Counted from the first letter of the stretch, positions 23,085 to 31,972 are shown. The stretch: 64,000 bases of DNA from Acidobacteriota bacterium (GCA_013289835.1 JABCZG010000008.1:1-64000); one strand, 5' to 3'. Notes: generated by a model from the letters alone, not told the origin. Numbers and translations are program-made.

Positions 23085-24601
23085 AGCTTGGCCGCCGCAA
23101 ATTCATCGGCGTGGGCAGCGCGGCGCTTGTCGGTTTATCCCTCAAGAGTGAAAAGAAGATGGAAGGATCGTTCGTCAACGATTCTCCTCAGATGGGCCAT
23201 CTTTTGCGCGATCGCGCAGGGTTTCTGGCCGCTAAGCACGTCGAGAAAGTTCCCGTCGTGATTGTTGGTGGAGGAATCGCAGGTCTCAGCGCGGCCTGGC
23301 GGCTTCGCAAGCGCGGCTTTACTGATTTCGTTCTTCTGGAAATGAACGCGCAGCCGGGGGGCAACGCGCGTTGGGGAGAGAATGAAATCACCGCCTATCC
23401 CTGGGCGGCGCATTACGTGCCCGTTCCTGGACCAAAGGCCGTCTACGTTCGCGAGCTCTTCGAAGACCTTGGCGTTTTGAAGAATAGCCAGTGGGAGGAA
23501 CGCTATCTCGCGTTCTCGCCGCAGGAGCGCTTATTTCTTTACGGGCGCTGGCAGGAGGGCATCGAACCCGCCGTTGGCCTCACACAAAAAGATCGCGCCC
23601 AATTTCAGCGTCTGGAGGATCTCTTCACTGAGTTTCGAAAGAGCGGCGCGTTCACCATACCTCTCGAACTGGGAATCTCCGCAAAATACCAGGATCTCGA
23701 TCGCCTCTCGTTTTCCGATTGGCTCCGCCAGCAAGGCTTTGATTCGCGCCTCTTACATTGGTACATGAATTACGCCTGCCGGGACGATTATGGTGCGCTC
23801 TCCAGCGATACGTCCGCATGGGCCGGCATCCATTATTTTTCTTCGCGCGAGGTCGAGGAAAAAGGCCCGTTCACCTGGCCGGAAGGCAACGGCTGGATCA
23901 CTCGCCGGCTCCTTGAACGGGTGGGAGAAAATATTCGCACCAGCCAAATGGTGCACCGCATTGCGCAGACGCATCGCGGCGTGAGCGTTTTTGCAGGTGA
24001 GACGGAATTTCAGGCTGAATTTGTTATCTTCGCGGCGCCGACATTCTTGGCTCCATACCTTTTGGAGAATTTTTCCCGACTACACGATTTTGTTTACTCG
24101 CCTTGGCTTACTGCCAACTTGACGCTCGACCGCTACCCTGATTCTCGCAGCGCAGATCCTTCCTGGGACACTGTTTTTCTCGACTCGCCAACTCTCGGCT
24201 ATGTGGATGCCATGCATCAGAGCGTGCGCACGCACATAGACCGCACGGTCTGGACCTTTTATTGGGCCTTGGTGGAAGGTGCTCCGGCGCAGAACCGCCA
24301 ACTTCTTCTAGAAAAAGACTGGGTCTACTGGAAAGAGGCAATTCTTCGCGATCTTGAGCGCGTGCACTCTGACATTCGCCAGTGCGTCTCCCGGATTGAC
24401 ATCATGCGCATGGGCCACGCCATGATTCGCCCGACCGTGGGTTCGATCTTTTCCGAAGAGCGCCGGCATTTGGCACGATTCAACGACCGAATTCTCTTCG
24501 CGAATTCCGACCTCAGCGGCATCTCCATCTTCGAGGAAGCCCAGTATCACGGTGTTGAGGCCGCTCAAAAAGTGCTGCTGAAGCTGCACGGACGCCCCTG
24601 A
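23081..24601 (+). CDS. FAD-dependent amine oxidase-like protein, 506 aa
   Basis: The start is TTG at 23081, overlapping the spermidine synthase stop as TTGA; a longer frame upstream would lie inside that gene. The N-terminus KLGRRKFIGVGSAALVGLSL looks like a Tat or lipoprotein-free signal anchor. The FAD-binding motif VVIVGGGIAGLSAAWRLRKR is at about residue 64, followed by the LLEMNAQPGGNARW acidic strand. It belongs to the flavin amine oxidase / phytoene desaturase-like group. Next to speH and speE it may oxidise the polyamine made or act on a product; the substrate is not shown by the sequence. Confidence 0.8.
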   Translation: MKLGRRKFIGVGSAALVGLSLKSEKKMEGSFVNDSPQMGHLLRDRAGFLAAKHVEKVPVVIVGGGIAGLSAAWRLRKRGFTDFVLLEMNAQPGGNARWGENEITAYPWAAHYVPVPGPKAVYVRELFEDLGVLKNSQWEERYLAFSPQERLFLYGRWQEGIEPAVGLTQKDRAQFQRLEDLFTEFRKSGAFTIPLELGISAKYQDLDRLSFSDWLRQQGFDSRLLHWYMNYACRDDYGALSSDTSAWAGIHYFSSREVEEKGPFTWPEGNGWITRRLLERVGENIRTSQMVHRIAQTHRGVSVFAGETEFQAEFVIFAAPTFLAPYLLENFSRLHDFVYSPWLTANLTLDRYPDSRSADPSWDTVFLDSPTLGYVDAMHQSVRTHIDRTVWTFYWALVEGAPAQNRQLLLEKDWVYWKEAILRDLERVHSDIRQCVSRIDIMRMGHAMIRPTVGSIFSEERRHLARFNDRILFANSDLSGISIFEEAQYHGVEAAQKVLLKLHGRP

Positions 24602-24802
24602 GCCGAAGGCTCGCTCTCATTCGCATCCATTTTGACCGTAACTTTTCCTCGGCATGTGACTCCCACTATTACGGGGTAGAAACGGTCGATTTGGCCCTGC
24701 ATGGAAGCAGTGGGCCCGTGGCGAAGTTCCAGCATCCAATTAGAAGGAATGCACGTAAAATAAGGTTGGAGCGGGAAGCCCCCGGTAGATCGAGAGGTTT
24801 GA

Positions 24803-25765
24803 ATGTTGATTCGCAAGGCTCCGGATTTGACGTACGCCGATGTCACGCCCAAGTCCGTATATCTAAATCGCAGAAAATTCCTACGCGACATGGGCATCGT
24901 GGGCGCGGCGGCTTTCGCCGGCAAAGGCCTCTTTGATTTAGCGTTGACGCCGCAAGTGGCTTTCGCCGGAACCAAATTTACCGGGCTCGTCAAGAGCCCC
25001 TTCAGCACCACGGAGAAGCAAAACACGTTCGAAGACGTGACCCACTACAACAATTTCTACGAATTCGGCACCAACAAGGGCGATCCTGCCAAGAACGCCA
25101 CCAAGTTCAACACCTCGAATTGGAAGGTGTCTGTCGAAGGCGAAGTCAAGACTCCGCGCAAGTTCACCATGGACGATATTTTGAAGATTGCGCCGCTCGA
25201 AGAGCGCATCTACCGCCATCGCTGCGTCGAGGCATGGTCTATCGTGGTGCCCTGGATTGGCTTTTCGTTCAGCAATCTCGCGAAGCTCGTCGAGCCCACC
25301 GCCAAAGCACAGTACGTGGCGTTCGAAAGCTATTTCGATCCATCGCAAATGCCGGAAGCAAAGTATGCCGGCATTGATTTTCCTTATGTTGAAGGATTGC
25401 GGCTAGACGAAGCCATGAATCCGCTCGCGCTTCTTTGTGTAGGGATGTACGGCGAAACGCTAGCCAATCAGGACGGCGCTCCCGTGCGCATGATCTTGCC
25501 GTGGAAGTATGGATTTAAGAGCACGAAATCGCTCGTCAAAATCAAATTCCAGTCCAAGATGCCGCCGACGACCTGGAACCGCCTCGCGTCCAATGAATAC
25601 GGTTTCTACGCCAACGTAAATCCCAACGTGGACCATCCGCGCTGGAGCCAGGCGAAGGAACGCCGCCTCGGCGAAATCTTCAAGCGCCCCACGTTGATGT
25701 TCAACGGCTACAGCGATCAGGTCGCCGCCATGTACAACGGTATGGACCTGAAGAAAAACTATTAG
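24803..25765 (+). CDS. msrP: Protein-methionine-sulfoxide reductase, catalytic subunit MsrP, 320 aa
   Basis: A Tat signal (LNRRKFLRDMGIVGAAAFAG) is followed by the molybdopterin oxidoreductase domain of the YedY family. IYRHRCVEAWSIVVPWIGFS holds the cysteine that ligates molybdenum. It repairs oxidised methionines in periplasmic proteins using electrons from the membrane subunit MsrQ, encoded 14 bp downstream. GAGAGG precedes the ATG. The length is as expected. Confidence 0.95.
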   Translation: MLIRKAPDLTYADVTPKSVYLNRRKFLRDMGIVGAAAFAGKGLFDLALTPQVAFAGTKFTGLVKSPFSTTEKQNTFEDVTHYNNFYEFGTNKGDPAKNATKFNTSNWKVSVEGEVKTPRKFTMDDILKIAPLEERIYRHRCVEAWSIVVPWIGFSFSNLAKLVEPTAKAQYVAFESYFDPSQMPEAKYAGIDFPYVEGLRLDEAMNPLALLCVGMYGETLANQDGAPVRMILPWKYGFKSTKSLVKIKFQSKMPPTTWNRLASNEYGFYANVNPNVDHPRWSQAKERRLGEIFKRPTLMFNGYSDQVAAMYNGMDLKKNY

Positions 25766-25779
25766 GACGGTATCCCGGC

Positions 25780-26427
25780 GTGCGCGCAATTCTTATCAGC
25801 AGATGGACCAAAGTCGCGCTTTTTTTGATTTGCCTGATACCGTTCGGCATTCTCGTTTGGCGCAGCCTCAAAGGTGAGCTCGGGGCGAATCCCGTTGAGT
25901 TTTTGCAGCACGCCACGGGCGATTGGACATTGCGCTTTCTGATCTTCACTCTTTGCATCACGCCATTCCGCAAATTGTTCAAGCTCCCGGACCTTATTCG
26001 CTTCCGCCGCATGCTTGGTCTCTTCGCCTTTTTCTACGTCTGCTTGCACTTCCTCACCTATCTTGGCCCAGACCAGTCGTTCGATCTCTCCGCGATGTGG
26101 AAAGACGTCGCCAAGCGGCCGTTCATCACCGTGGGCTTTCTCGGCTTTGTACTGCTGATTCCGTTGGCGATTACGTCCACGGCGGGTTGGATTCGCAGGT
26201 TGGGCGGCAAGCGCTGGCAAATGCTGCATCGCGCCATCTACGTTAGCGCGTTGGCCGGCGTGATTCACTACTATTGGCTAGTGAAGTCGGACGTTCGCAA
26301 GCCGCTCTTTTACGGCGCGCTCGTGGGAATTTTGTTGCTCTGGCGGGTGGGAGATTGGTTGGTGAAGCGAGGCAAGCAAGCGCCAGTTACAGCTGGCAGC
26401 CAGAGCGTTTCCGTGAATCCTACCTAA
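25780..26427 (+). CDS. msrQ: Heme-binding membrane subunit MsrQ, 215 aa
   Basis: It starts with GTG at 25780. Five to six membrane helices and the ferric-reductase-like layout are present: FLIFTLCITPFRKLFKLPDL, RRMLGLFAFFYVCLHFLTYL (heme histidine in the third helix) and WQMLHRAIYVSALAGVIHYY with two more histidines. It passes electrons from the quinone pool or flavin reductase to MsrP. It directly follows msrP. Confidence 0.95.
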   Translation: MRAILISRWTKVALFLICLIPFGILVWRSLKGELGANPVEFLQHATGDWTLRFLIFTLCITPFRKLFKLPDLIRFRRMLGLFAFFYVCLHFLTYLGPDQSFDLSAMWKDVAKRPFITVGFLGFVLLIPLAITSTAGWIRRLGGKRWQMLHRAIYVSALAGVIHYYWLVKSDVRKPLFYGALVGILLLWRVGDWLVKRGKQAPVTAGSQSVSVNPT

Positions 26428-26451
26428 ATTGAACGCAGTGAGGCGCTTCGC

Positions 26452-26811
26452 TTAGTTGACGGAAGAGGCGCCGTTGTCCGCGGCAGGCTTCTCATCCAAT
26501 TCCAGGCCCCAGAAGTGCGGCGCAGGCGTCAGAAATTCAATCCCCACTCGCTGGCCTTTTTCGATTGGATCGCCCAGATAAACAATCCGGCATTCTTGCT
26601 CTTCCTGCGTCTCCGGGTTGGTGAGCACCAGCATTTCGCCGTTGTCCACCTCATGCTTGAGCATAAGCAGGCCGCCGTGGGCATTAACGACCACGGTTTC
26701 GCAGAACTCGCGGAACTTCTTTCCGTTGTGCCCGCGCCCCTGCGCTTGCACCCGGACCCGGTGGAATACGCGGCCGCTGCGGCGCGGCGTTGCTAGCGTG
26801 GTTTCGCTCAT
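26452..26811 (-). CDS. PilZ-like protein, 119 aa
   Basis: This is a small beta-rich protein: RRSGRVFHRVRVQAQGRG (arginines at the entry), FCETVVVNAHGGLLMLKHEV (the N-x-x-G-G position of PilZ) and GQRVGIEFLTPAPHFWGLE at the end. The pattern is that of acidobacterial PilZ proteins, in which part of the c-di-GMP motif is altered (NAHGG in place of DxSxxG). Ligand binding is therefore uncertain. It is transcribed convergently with msrQ and divergently from the SRPBCC gene. Confidence 0.6.
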   Translation of the reverse strand: MSETTLATPRRSGRVFHRVRVQAQGRGHNGKKFREFCETVVVNAHGGLLMLKHEVDNGEMLVLTNPETQEEQECRIVYLGDPIEKGQRVGIEFLTPAPHFWGLELDEKPAADNGASSVN

Positions 26812-26946
26812 AGCCCATGTTCGAACGCCCCCGCGACAGCGTCAATCTGTCCCTCCGGACAGGTGTTCCCGATTCGCAACCTTTTTCCCCGGAAGGAACA
26901 TGCAAAGTGCAACCAAAGGATTGCTTTCGCGGGCGCACGCGGTTAA

Positions 26947-26968
26947 TATGCAACCTAGAGGTTGCATA
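26947..26968 (+). promoter_or_regulatory. Palindromic operator before the SRPBCC/ArsR pair
   Basis: TATGCAACC, TAGA, GGTTGCATA is a perfect 9-bp inverted repeat ending 2 bp before the ATG at 26971. It includes the ribosome-binding GAGG. ArsR-family repressors bind such sites, and the downstream gene encodes one, so autoregulation is the simplest reading. Confidence 0.75.
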
Positions 26969-26970
26969 AA

Positions 26971-27420
26971 ATGAGTGACCGAATTGAGAAGCGCATCGAA
27001 CTTAAAGCGCCGGTTTCGCGCGTCTGGCGCGCGCTGACGGATTACCGTGAATTTGGCGAATGGTTTCGCGTGAAGCTGGATGGCCCGTTTGTAGTGGGCC
27101 AGCTCTCGCGGGGCCAGATTACCTACCCCGGTTACGAGCACATCAAGTGGCAGGCCATCGTGCAGAAAATGGAGCCTGAAGGGCTCTTTTCCTTCACCTG
27201 GCACCACTCGTTTGATCCCAATGCTGACATCTACAAAGAACCAACGACCCTTGTGGAGTTCCGGCTGGAGAAGACCGATGCAGGGACACTGTTAACTCTC
27301 ACGGAATCGGGCTTTGAAAACCTCCCAGAAAAACTTCGTCTTGAAGCCTTCCCCAGAAATGACGGTGGCTGGACCGAGCAGATGAAGAACATCGAGCGCC
27401 ATGTCGCAAAAACATCGTAG
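26971..27420 (+). CDS. SRPBCC (AHSA1-like) domain protein, 149 aa
   Basis: RIEKRIELKAPVSRVWRALT, then FGEWFRVKLDGPF, and SGFENLPEKLRLEAFPRNDG with a long C-terminal helix are typical of the AHSA1/SRPBCC fold, a deep hydrophobic ligand pocket. No enzyme activity can be assigned. The start at 26971 is used because GAGG lies about 9 nt upstream. Its last 20 bp overlap the ArsR gene. Pairs of this kind usually share one operator. Confidence 0.85.
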   Translation: MSDRIEKRIELKAPVSRVWRALTDYREFGEWFRVKLDGPFVVGQLSRGQITYPGYEHIKWQAIVQKMEPEGLFSFTWHHSFDPNADIYKEPTTLVEFRLEKTDAGTLLTLTESGFENLPEKLRLEAFPRNDGGWTEQMKNIERHVAKTS

Positions 27421-27748
27421 CGCCCGGCCCGTCGATCGGCACTCTCGCGCACCCGTGTTTGCTGCGCTGGGCGACGACACGCGGCTGGCGCTGGTGGCGA
27501 AGCTTTGCGGCAGGCGACCGTATTCGATCTCTCAGCTGACGCGGGGTTCGAAGCTGACCCGGCAGGCGATCACCAAGCATCTTCGCGTACTGGAGAGTGC
27601 TGGAATTGTGCACAGTGCCCGCGCGGGTCGCGAGAGCCGATTCGAATTCGATCCTCAGCCGATCGCGGGAATCAAAGAGTACCTCGATTTCGTTTCCGAG
27701 CAGTGGGATCAGGCACTGTCCAGGCTGAAGTCCTTCGTCGAAAACTGA
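27401..27748 (+). CDS. ArsR-family transcriptional regulator, 115 aa
   Basis: A winged helix-turn-helix covers residues 15-90: PVFAALGDDTRLALVAKLCG, YSISQLTRGSKLTRQAITKH, LRVLESAGIVHSARAGRESR. There is no cysteine cluster for metal binding, so this is not a metal sensor; it belongs to the ArsR branch paired with SRPBCC proteins. It overlaps the SRPBCC gene and probably represses both from the palindrome at 26947-26968. Confidence 0.9.
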   Translation: MSQKHRSARPVDRHSRAPVFAALGDDTRLALVAKLCGRRPYSISQLTRGSKLTRQAITKHLRVLESAGIVHSARAGRESRFEFDPQPIAGIKEYLDFVSEQWDQALSRLKSFVEN

Positions 27749-27973
27749 GGGTGCGGAGGCCATCCTCCCAACGAATCCATCGCTCTCGTGCTCGGTCTGG
27801 TTATTTTAACAACCACCTTCTCGTTTGCTTGTGCTCTGCGACAAGGCAGTCATAGAATATAGACTAGCGGCCACGGGTCATCCGCAGCTCCACCATCATT
27901 CCGGTGCCGCAACATTCGCTACAAGTTTTGCGTATACATACTCGAAAGGACTGCAAGCTCCTGAGGGCTTCCT

Positions 27974-29338
27974 ATGAACCTTGCTGAATTTATAGAAGGT
28001 CGCCGCGACCAGCATCTGGCGGAACTGTGCGAGTTTTTGCGGATTCCCAGCGTCAGCGCCAAGAGCGAGCACAAGCCGGATATCGAGCGCGCGTCACGGT
28101 GGGTGGCGGACCATCTTCGTGCCGCGGGATTCAAGACCGTTGAAATCGTTCCTACCAATCTTCACCCGCTGGTCTACGCGGAATCCCTCGAAGCTCCCGG
28201 GAAGCCCACGATTCTTTTTTATGGGCACTATGACGTGCAGCCTGCCGAGCCGCTCGATCTCTGGACTTCCCCTGCGTTCGAACCGACTGTGCGAAACGGC
28301 AATCTTTTCGGCCGCGGAACCGCCGACGACAAAGGGCAGGTCCATATCCACTTGAAGGCGCTGGAATCCTTGCGACAGGTGAACGGCAAGTTTCCCATTA
28401 ACGTGAAAGTGTTGATCGAGGGAGAAGAGGAAGTCGGCAGCGTCAGCCTTTGGGACTACGTCCAAAAGAATAAGGAAAAATTGAAAGCTGACGCGCTCGT
28501 TGTTTCGGATACAGCCATGCTCGGGAAGGGTGTTCCGTCAATCACCTATGGCTTGCGCGGCTTGAACTATTACCAAATCGAGCTGACTGGCCCGGCCCGC
28601 GACCTGCATTCCGGCGTGTATGGCGGAGCGGTGCCGAATCCTCTCACGATTTTGACGGAACTTTTCGCTAAGCTGCACGACAAGAATTACCGCGCGGTTG
28701 TGCCAGGCTTTTACGACCAGGTCGCCAAGGTTTCGAAAGCCGAGCGGAAAGCATTGAACGCCCTGCCTTGGAAGAGAAAAGAGTTTGAGAAAGCCGTTGG
28801 CGCACCCGTTTATTTTGGGGAGGCTGGATTTACCACCATCGAGCGCATTGCGATCCGGCCGACGTTCGAATTGAACGGCATTTGGGGCGGCTACATTGGA
28901 GAAGGCGCGAAGACCGTGATTCCGTCAAAGGCATTCGCCAAATTCTCGACGCGGCTTGTCCCCAATCAGGAGCCGCACAAGATCGCCAAGCTGGTCGAAA
29001 AGCACATTCGAAAGCTGCTGCCGAAAGCAGTTCATTGCAAGTTCGAAGTTTTGAGCACTGGCAAACCCTGGGTGGCTCCGTATCACGCGCCGATTTTCAA
29101 GAAAGCGCAGTCGGCTCTGGAAAAGGGATTCGGCAAGAAGGCTGTGTTTATTCGCGAGGGCGGCTCGATTCCGTTTGTCACACAGATGCATGACACATTC
29201 AAAGTGCCGTGTGTGCTGATCGGCTTCGGGCTGCCGGACGAAAACGCTCACGCCCCTGACGAGCACATCGCGCTGGAAAACTACTTCGGCGGCATCAAGG
29301 CCATCGCTCACTTCTATGCAGATCTGGCAGCTCTCTAG
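27974..29338 (+). CDS. M20-family dipeptidase, 454 aa
   Basis: This is a zinc metallopeptidase of the CNDP/PepV-like M20 group. ILFYGHYDVQPAEP has the first metal histidine and Asp, GRGTADDKGQVHIHLKAL the bridging Asp, and VLIEGEEEVGSVSL the general-base Glu pair. Late DEHIALENYF contains the last His ligand region. The central insert (about 190-340) is the lid/dimerisation domain. No signal peptide is present, so it is cytoplasmic. It is monocistronic. A TTGTGC/TAGAAT promoter pair with 18-bp spacing lies around 27820-27860. Confidence 0.9.
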   Translation: MNLAEFIEGRRDQHLAELCEFLRIPSVSAKSEHKPDIERASRWVADHLRAAGFKTVEIVPTNLHPLVYAESLEAPGKPTILFYGHYDVQPAEPLDLWTSPAFEPTVRNGNLFGRGTADDKGQVHIHLKALESLRQVNGKFPINVKVLIEGEEEVGSVSLWDYVQKNKEKLKADALVVSDTAMLGKGVPSITYGLRGLNYYQIELTGPARDLHSGVYGGAVPNPLTILTELFAKLHDKNYRAVVPGFYDQVAKVSKAERKALNALPWKRKEFEKAVGAPVYFGEAGFTTIERIAIRPTFELNGIWGGYIGEGAKTVIPSKAFAKFSTRLVPNQEPHKIAKLVEKHIRKLLPKAVHCKFEVLSTGKPWVAPYHAPIFKKAQSALEKGFGKKAVFIREGGSIPFVTQMHDTFKVPCVLIGFGLPDENAHAPDEHIALENYFGGIKAIAHFYADLAAL

Positions 29339-29416
29339 CCGAATTCTTTTCTGTGAGATACAACTAGATCGAATGTTTCGGACGGGTGAACAGCGGTTGG
29401 CGGGCCGAAAGTTGCT

Positions 29417-30139
29417 CTAAATCGTCGCCAATCGTTGACGGCGGCCGCTGGCGTATTCATTCAGTGCGGCGTTGGCGCTTGTGACGATGTCAAGCGCGTC
29501 GGCGACTGCGGACAAATCCTTGCCGCGCAAGACAAAATACATTTCATCCTCTCCCAAGCCTGTGTAGACGCGGTTGCCCATGCAGCCAAGGCTTAGTATC
29601 GCGCCATTTTGTAGCGAAGCCGGCAGCGCCATGCAAGTCGGCCGGCCGAGTGCAGGAGCGCCGCTGGCTACGCCCGCACGATTGGCTGCTTCATTCAGCA
29701 GCATCGCGGCGGACGGCTTACATGCGAACAGCACGGCGTCGGGCGCGACTGGCGCATCGCTCAGCGGCGCGTAAACGATCGCGGCTGGCGCTTTCGAAAG
29801 CCGGGGAATTTGCGGCACTTCTTCCGGCTTCACATATCCCAATTCGAACATCATTTTCAAAGTCTGCTCGGTTTCTTTTTCCCGCTCTGGCGAAAGCGCG
29901 ATGTTGTGCGTGTACGCTCCCACGGCGCAGTTGAAATGATTTTCAGGCACGGTATAGAACACGCGGCCTTGCGCTGCCAGCCGCCAGAAGCTGCATCCGG
30001 ACGGCTCCGTGCCCTCAAACTTCAGTATGCCTGCGGGCGCGGCGTCTAGAAAAGCGACCGCGACTGGTCGCTTTCCCAGTTTCACTTTGGCACTGATTCT
30101 TTGCTCGAGTTCTCTCCAGTTTTCTTCAGCGTGCATCAT
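29417..30139 (-). CDS. DUF169 family protein, 240 aa
   Basis: The start at 30139 has GAGG 7 nt upstream; the longer frame to 30247 adds an unlikely leader. Conserved DUF169 parts are KRPVAVAFLDAAPAGILKFE, SGCSFWRLAAQGRVFYTVPE with NHFNCAVGAYTHNI, and GRPTCMALPASLQNG. Cysteines in SGCSFW, NCAVG and PTCM are conserved in the family and may bind a metal or substrate. The function is unknown. No partner gene is adjacent. Confidence 0.8.
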   Translation of the reverse strand: MMHAEENWRELEQRISAKVKLGKRPVAVAFLDAAPAGILKFEGTEPSGCSFWRLAAQGRVFYTVPENHFNCAVGAYTHNIALSPEREKETEQTLKMMFELGYVKPEEVPQIPRLSKAPAAIVYAPLSDAPVAPDAVLFACKPSAAMLLNEAANRAGVASGAPALGRPTCMALPASLQNGAILSLGCMGNRVYTGLGEDEMYFVLRGKDLSAVADALDIVTSANAALNEYASGRRQRLATI

Positions 30140-30293
30140 TGAAATGCCTCTTTCCCCGTCCTTTGGTGAGAGTAGCATAGTGATGGAACGCACACGAAAA
30201 CAGGCCGAGCCCCTGTTGAGCCGCATTTTTAGCGGCGATTTCCACATATCTCAAAAAAAGTTGCATTTTTCCGGCCTTTTTTGCGATTTTTCC

Positions 30294-30322
30294 TTGCGTT
30301 ATGCGTGGTCCTTGGCTATAGT
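30294..30322 (+). promoter_or_regulatory. Promoter of the HU gene
   Basis: TTGCGT (30294-30299), 17-bp spacer and TATAGT (30317-30322) form a good sigma-70 promoter about 100 bp before the HU start. AGGAGG at 30407-30412 lies 14 nt from the ATG, a slightly long spacing. Confidence 0.65.
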
Positions 30323-30426
30323 CCTCTTCGGCCCGGGTTATTCCGCAGAAACATGGGGCAGTGGACTCGCGGCCTGCTTCGACTCGATCGGAGTGGAAAG
30401 ACAAATTAGGAGGATAAGCAAACTAG

Positions 30427-30717
30427 ATGGCCAAGCCATTGAGCAAGACGAAGATCGTATCGCATATGGCCGAGAAGGTCGGCTCACCGAAGAAAACCGC
30501 CGCTCTCTTCTTTGAAGAGCTTTTCAAGCTCGCAGTGAAAGAAGCAAAAGGCGCGGCAGGCAAGTTCGTCATCCCGGGAATCGGCCGCGTAGTGAAGGCG
30601 CACCGCAAGGCGCGCATGGGCCGCAACCCGCAGACCGGCGAAGCAATCAAGATCAAGGCGAAGACCGTGGTTCGCCTGCGCCCGTCGAAGGCGTTCAAGG
30701 ACGCCGTTCTCAAGTAG
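30427..30717 (+). CDS. HU family DNA-binding protein, 96 aa
   Basis: The HU/IHF fold is clear: an N-terminal helical pair (LSKTKIVSHMAEKVGSPKKT), strand GKFVIPGIGRVVKAHRKARM and the DNA-clasping arm GRNPQTGEAIKIKAKTVVRL with the conserved N-P-Q-T-G. The end FKDAVLK is typical. It packs and bends DNA and is usually abundant, in line with the strong promoter and a clean terminator just after it. Confidence 0.95.
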   Translation: MAKPLSKTKIVSHMAEKVGSPKKTAALFFEELFKLAVKEAKGAAGKFVIPGIGRVVKAHRKARMGRNPQTGEAIKIKAKTVVRLRPSKAFKDAVLK

Positions 30718-30737
30718 GCCAGATTGAATTGAGTTTT

Positions 30738-30780
30738 AGCCCCCGGCGGCCTGAGGAATCAGGTCTTCGGGGGCTTTTCT
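30738..30780 (+). terminator. Rho-independent terminator after HU
   Basis: AGCCCCCG and CGGGGGCT form the outer stem, with CCTGA/TCAGG inside, followed by a T-rich run (TTTTCTCTTTT). It ends the HU transcript and may also serve the convergent cytochrome gene. Confidence 0.85.
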
Positions 30781-30794
30781 CTTTTGTGAGGCCG

Positions 30795-31169
30795 TTAGAG
30801 CGTCTTGACGTAGGCGACGACGTCGCTAATCTGCGCCGGCTCGAGCACTTCCTTGAAAGGCGGCATCAGTGAATCGCCGTTTTCGATCCAGGTTCTTAAG
30901 GATTCGGTGGTCACTTTGTTGTTGTTGACGCTGAAGGTGCCGCGCTTGGAGAGGCCCTTCAATCCTGGGCCAATCTTTTTAACGTCGCTGTCCGCGTTGT
31001 GGCACAACGCGCATTTTTTCTCGAACACATCCTTGCCACGCGCTACGGCGGCAGCCGATGATTTCGATCCGCCGCTCGCTGCGGGTTTACTTGCCGGCGG
31101 ATCCTGCGCCAGCACAGCTCCCGCAACAGCCAATGTTGCGATCCCAAGAATCAGATAGTTCCGCTTCAC
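30795..31169 (-). CDS. Secreted monoheme cytochrome c, 124 aa
   Basis: A Sec signal (MKRNYLILGIATLAVAGAVL) is followed by an Ala/Ser-rich linker and a class I cytochrome c domain. CALCH binds heme, and the methionine in SLMPPFKEVLEPAQ is the likely axial ligand. The family is a small electron carrier in the periplasm. It could serve the ACIII pathway encoded about 25 kb away; that is inference. Confidence 0.9.
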   Translation of the reverse strand: MKRNYLILGIATLAVAGAVLAQDPPASKPAASGGSKSSAAAVARGKDVFEKKCALCHNADSDVKKIGPGLKGLSKRGTFSVNNNKVTTESLRTWIENGDSLMPPFKEVLEPAQISDVVAYVKTL

Positions 31170-31381
31170 GACGCCCCCTCATCTTTGCGAATTGTGACCC
31201 GGCTTTGACGGGCCGACACCTTGTGTGTGCGCCGAACGGTTAAGTTCCACGCGAACGCCAGGCGGCCAATCTTGCGCCAAACCACACGCTTCCATTCTCC
31301 CCATTCGGCGCCTGCATTTCTACTCTAATACCCGGCACAAAGTACAGGTTCCTCTCGTGCACGTCCCGGACTTTCGTACTT

Positions 31382-31410
31382 TTGACCGACGCCAAACCAT
31401 GTGCTAACTA
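31382..31410 (+). promoter_or_regulatory. Promoter for a probably leaderless TPR gene
   Basis: TTGACC (31382-31387), 17-bp spacer and TAACTA (31405-31410) end only 6 bp before the ATG at 31417. Transcription would begin at or next to the start codon. No Shine-Dalgarno sequence is present. Confidence 0.5.
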
Positions 31411-31416
31411 TGTCTC

Positions 31417-31899
31417 ATGAGCATGGAGACCCTCACGCGGGCGTGGGAAGTGCTTCAGGACGCATATCAGGCACAGATGGAAGGCGACTACGATCGGGCC
31501 GTCGAGCTCTATCAGTCGTCGTTAGAACTCCACCCCACGGCCGAAGCGCATACCTTTCTGGGCTGGACCTACCACTTCCAGGGCCGCCTGGAAGATGCCA
31601 TTGCCGAGTGCAAGAGGGCTATCGAGATCGATCCCGAATTCGGCAATCCCTACAACGACATCGGTGCCTATCTGATCGAGCAGAGCCGCTTTGATGAAGC
31701 GATTCCCTGGCTCGAACGCGCCACGGAAGCGCAGCGATATGAGCCGCGCCACTTTCCGCATTACAACCTGGGCCGCGCCTACCTCGGCAAGGAAATGTAC
31801 GCCAACGCCATGCGCTGCTTCCAGGAAGCGCTGAACATCGAGCCGCGGTATTCTCTCGCACGGCAAGCGCTCGCCTCGCTGCGCCGCATGGTCAACTGA
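31417..31899 (+). CDS. Tetratricopeptide repeat protein, 160 aa
   Basis: Three to four TPR units are visible: AYQAQMEGDYDRAVELYQSS, HTFLGWTYHFQGRLEDAIAE, NDIGAYLIEQSRFDEAIPWL and YNLGRAYLGKEMYANAMRCF. The whole protein is a helical scaffold without signal peptide, likely for protein contacts in the cytoplasm. The partner is unknown. The start lies right at the predicted transcription start. Confidence 0.85.
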   Translation: MSMETLTRAWEVLQDAYQAQMEGDYDRAVELYQSSLELHPTAEAHTFLGWTYHFQGRLEDAIAECKRAIEIDPEFGNPYNDIGAYLIEQSRFDEAIPWLERATEAQRYEPRHFPHYNLGRAYLGKEMYANAMRCFQEALNIEPRYSLARQALASLRRMVN

Positions 31900-31972
31900 A
31901 AAGAGTAGTCGGTTTTCAGCGACCCGTTCTCAGCTCAGAAAAATTATCCTTCTTCTTGCAGGTCCATCGAAT

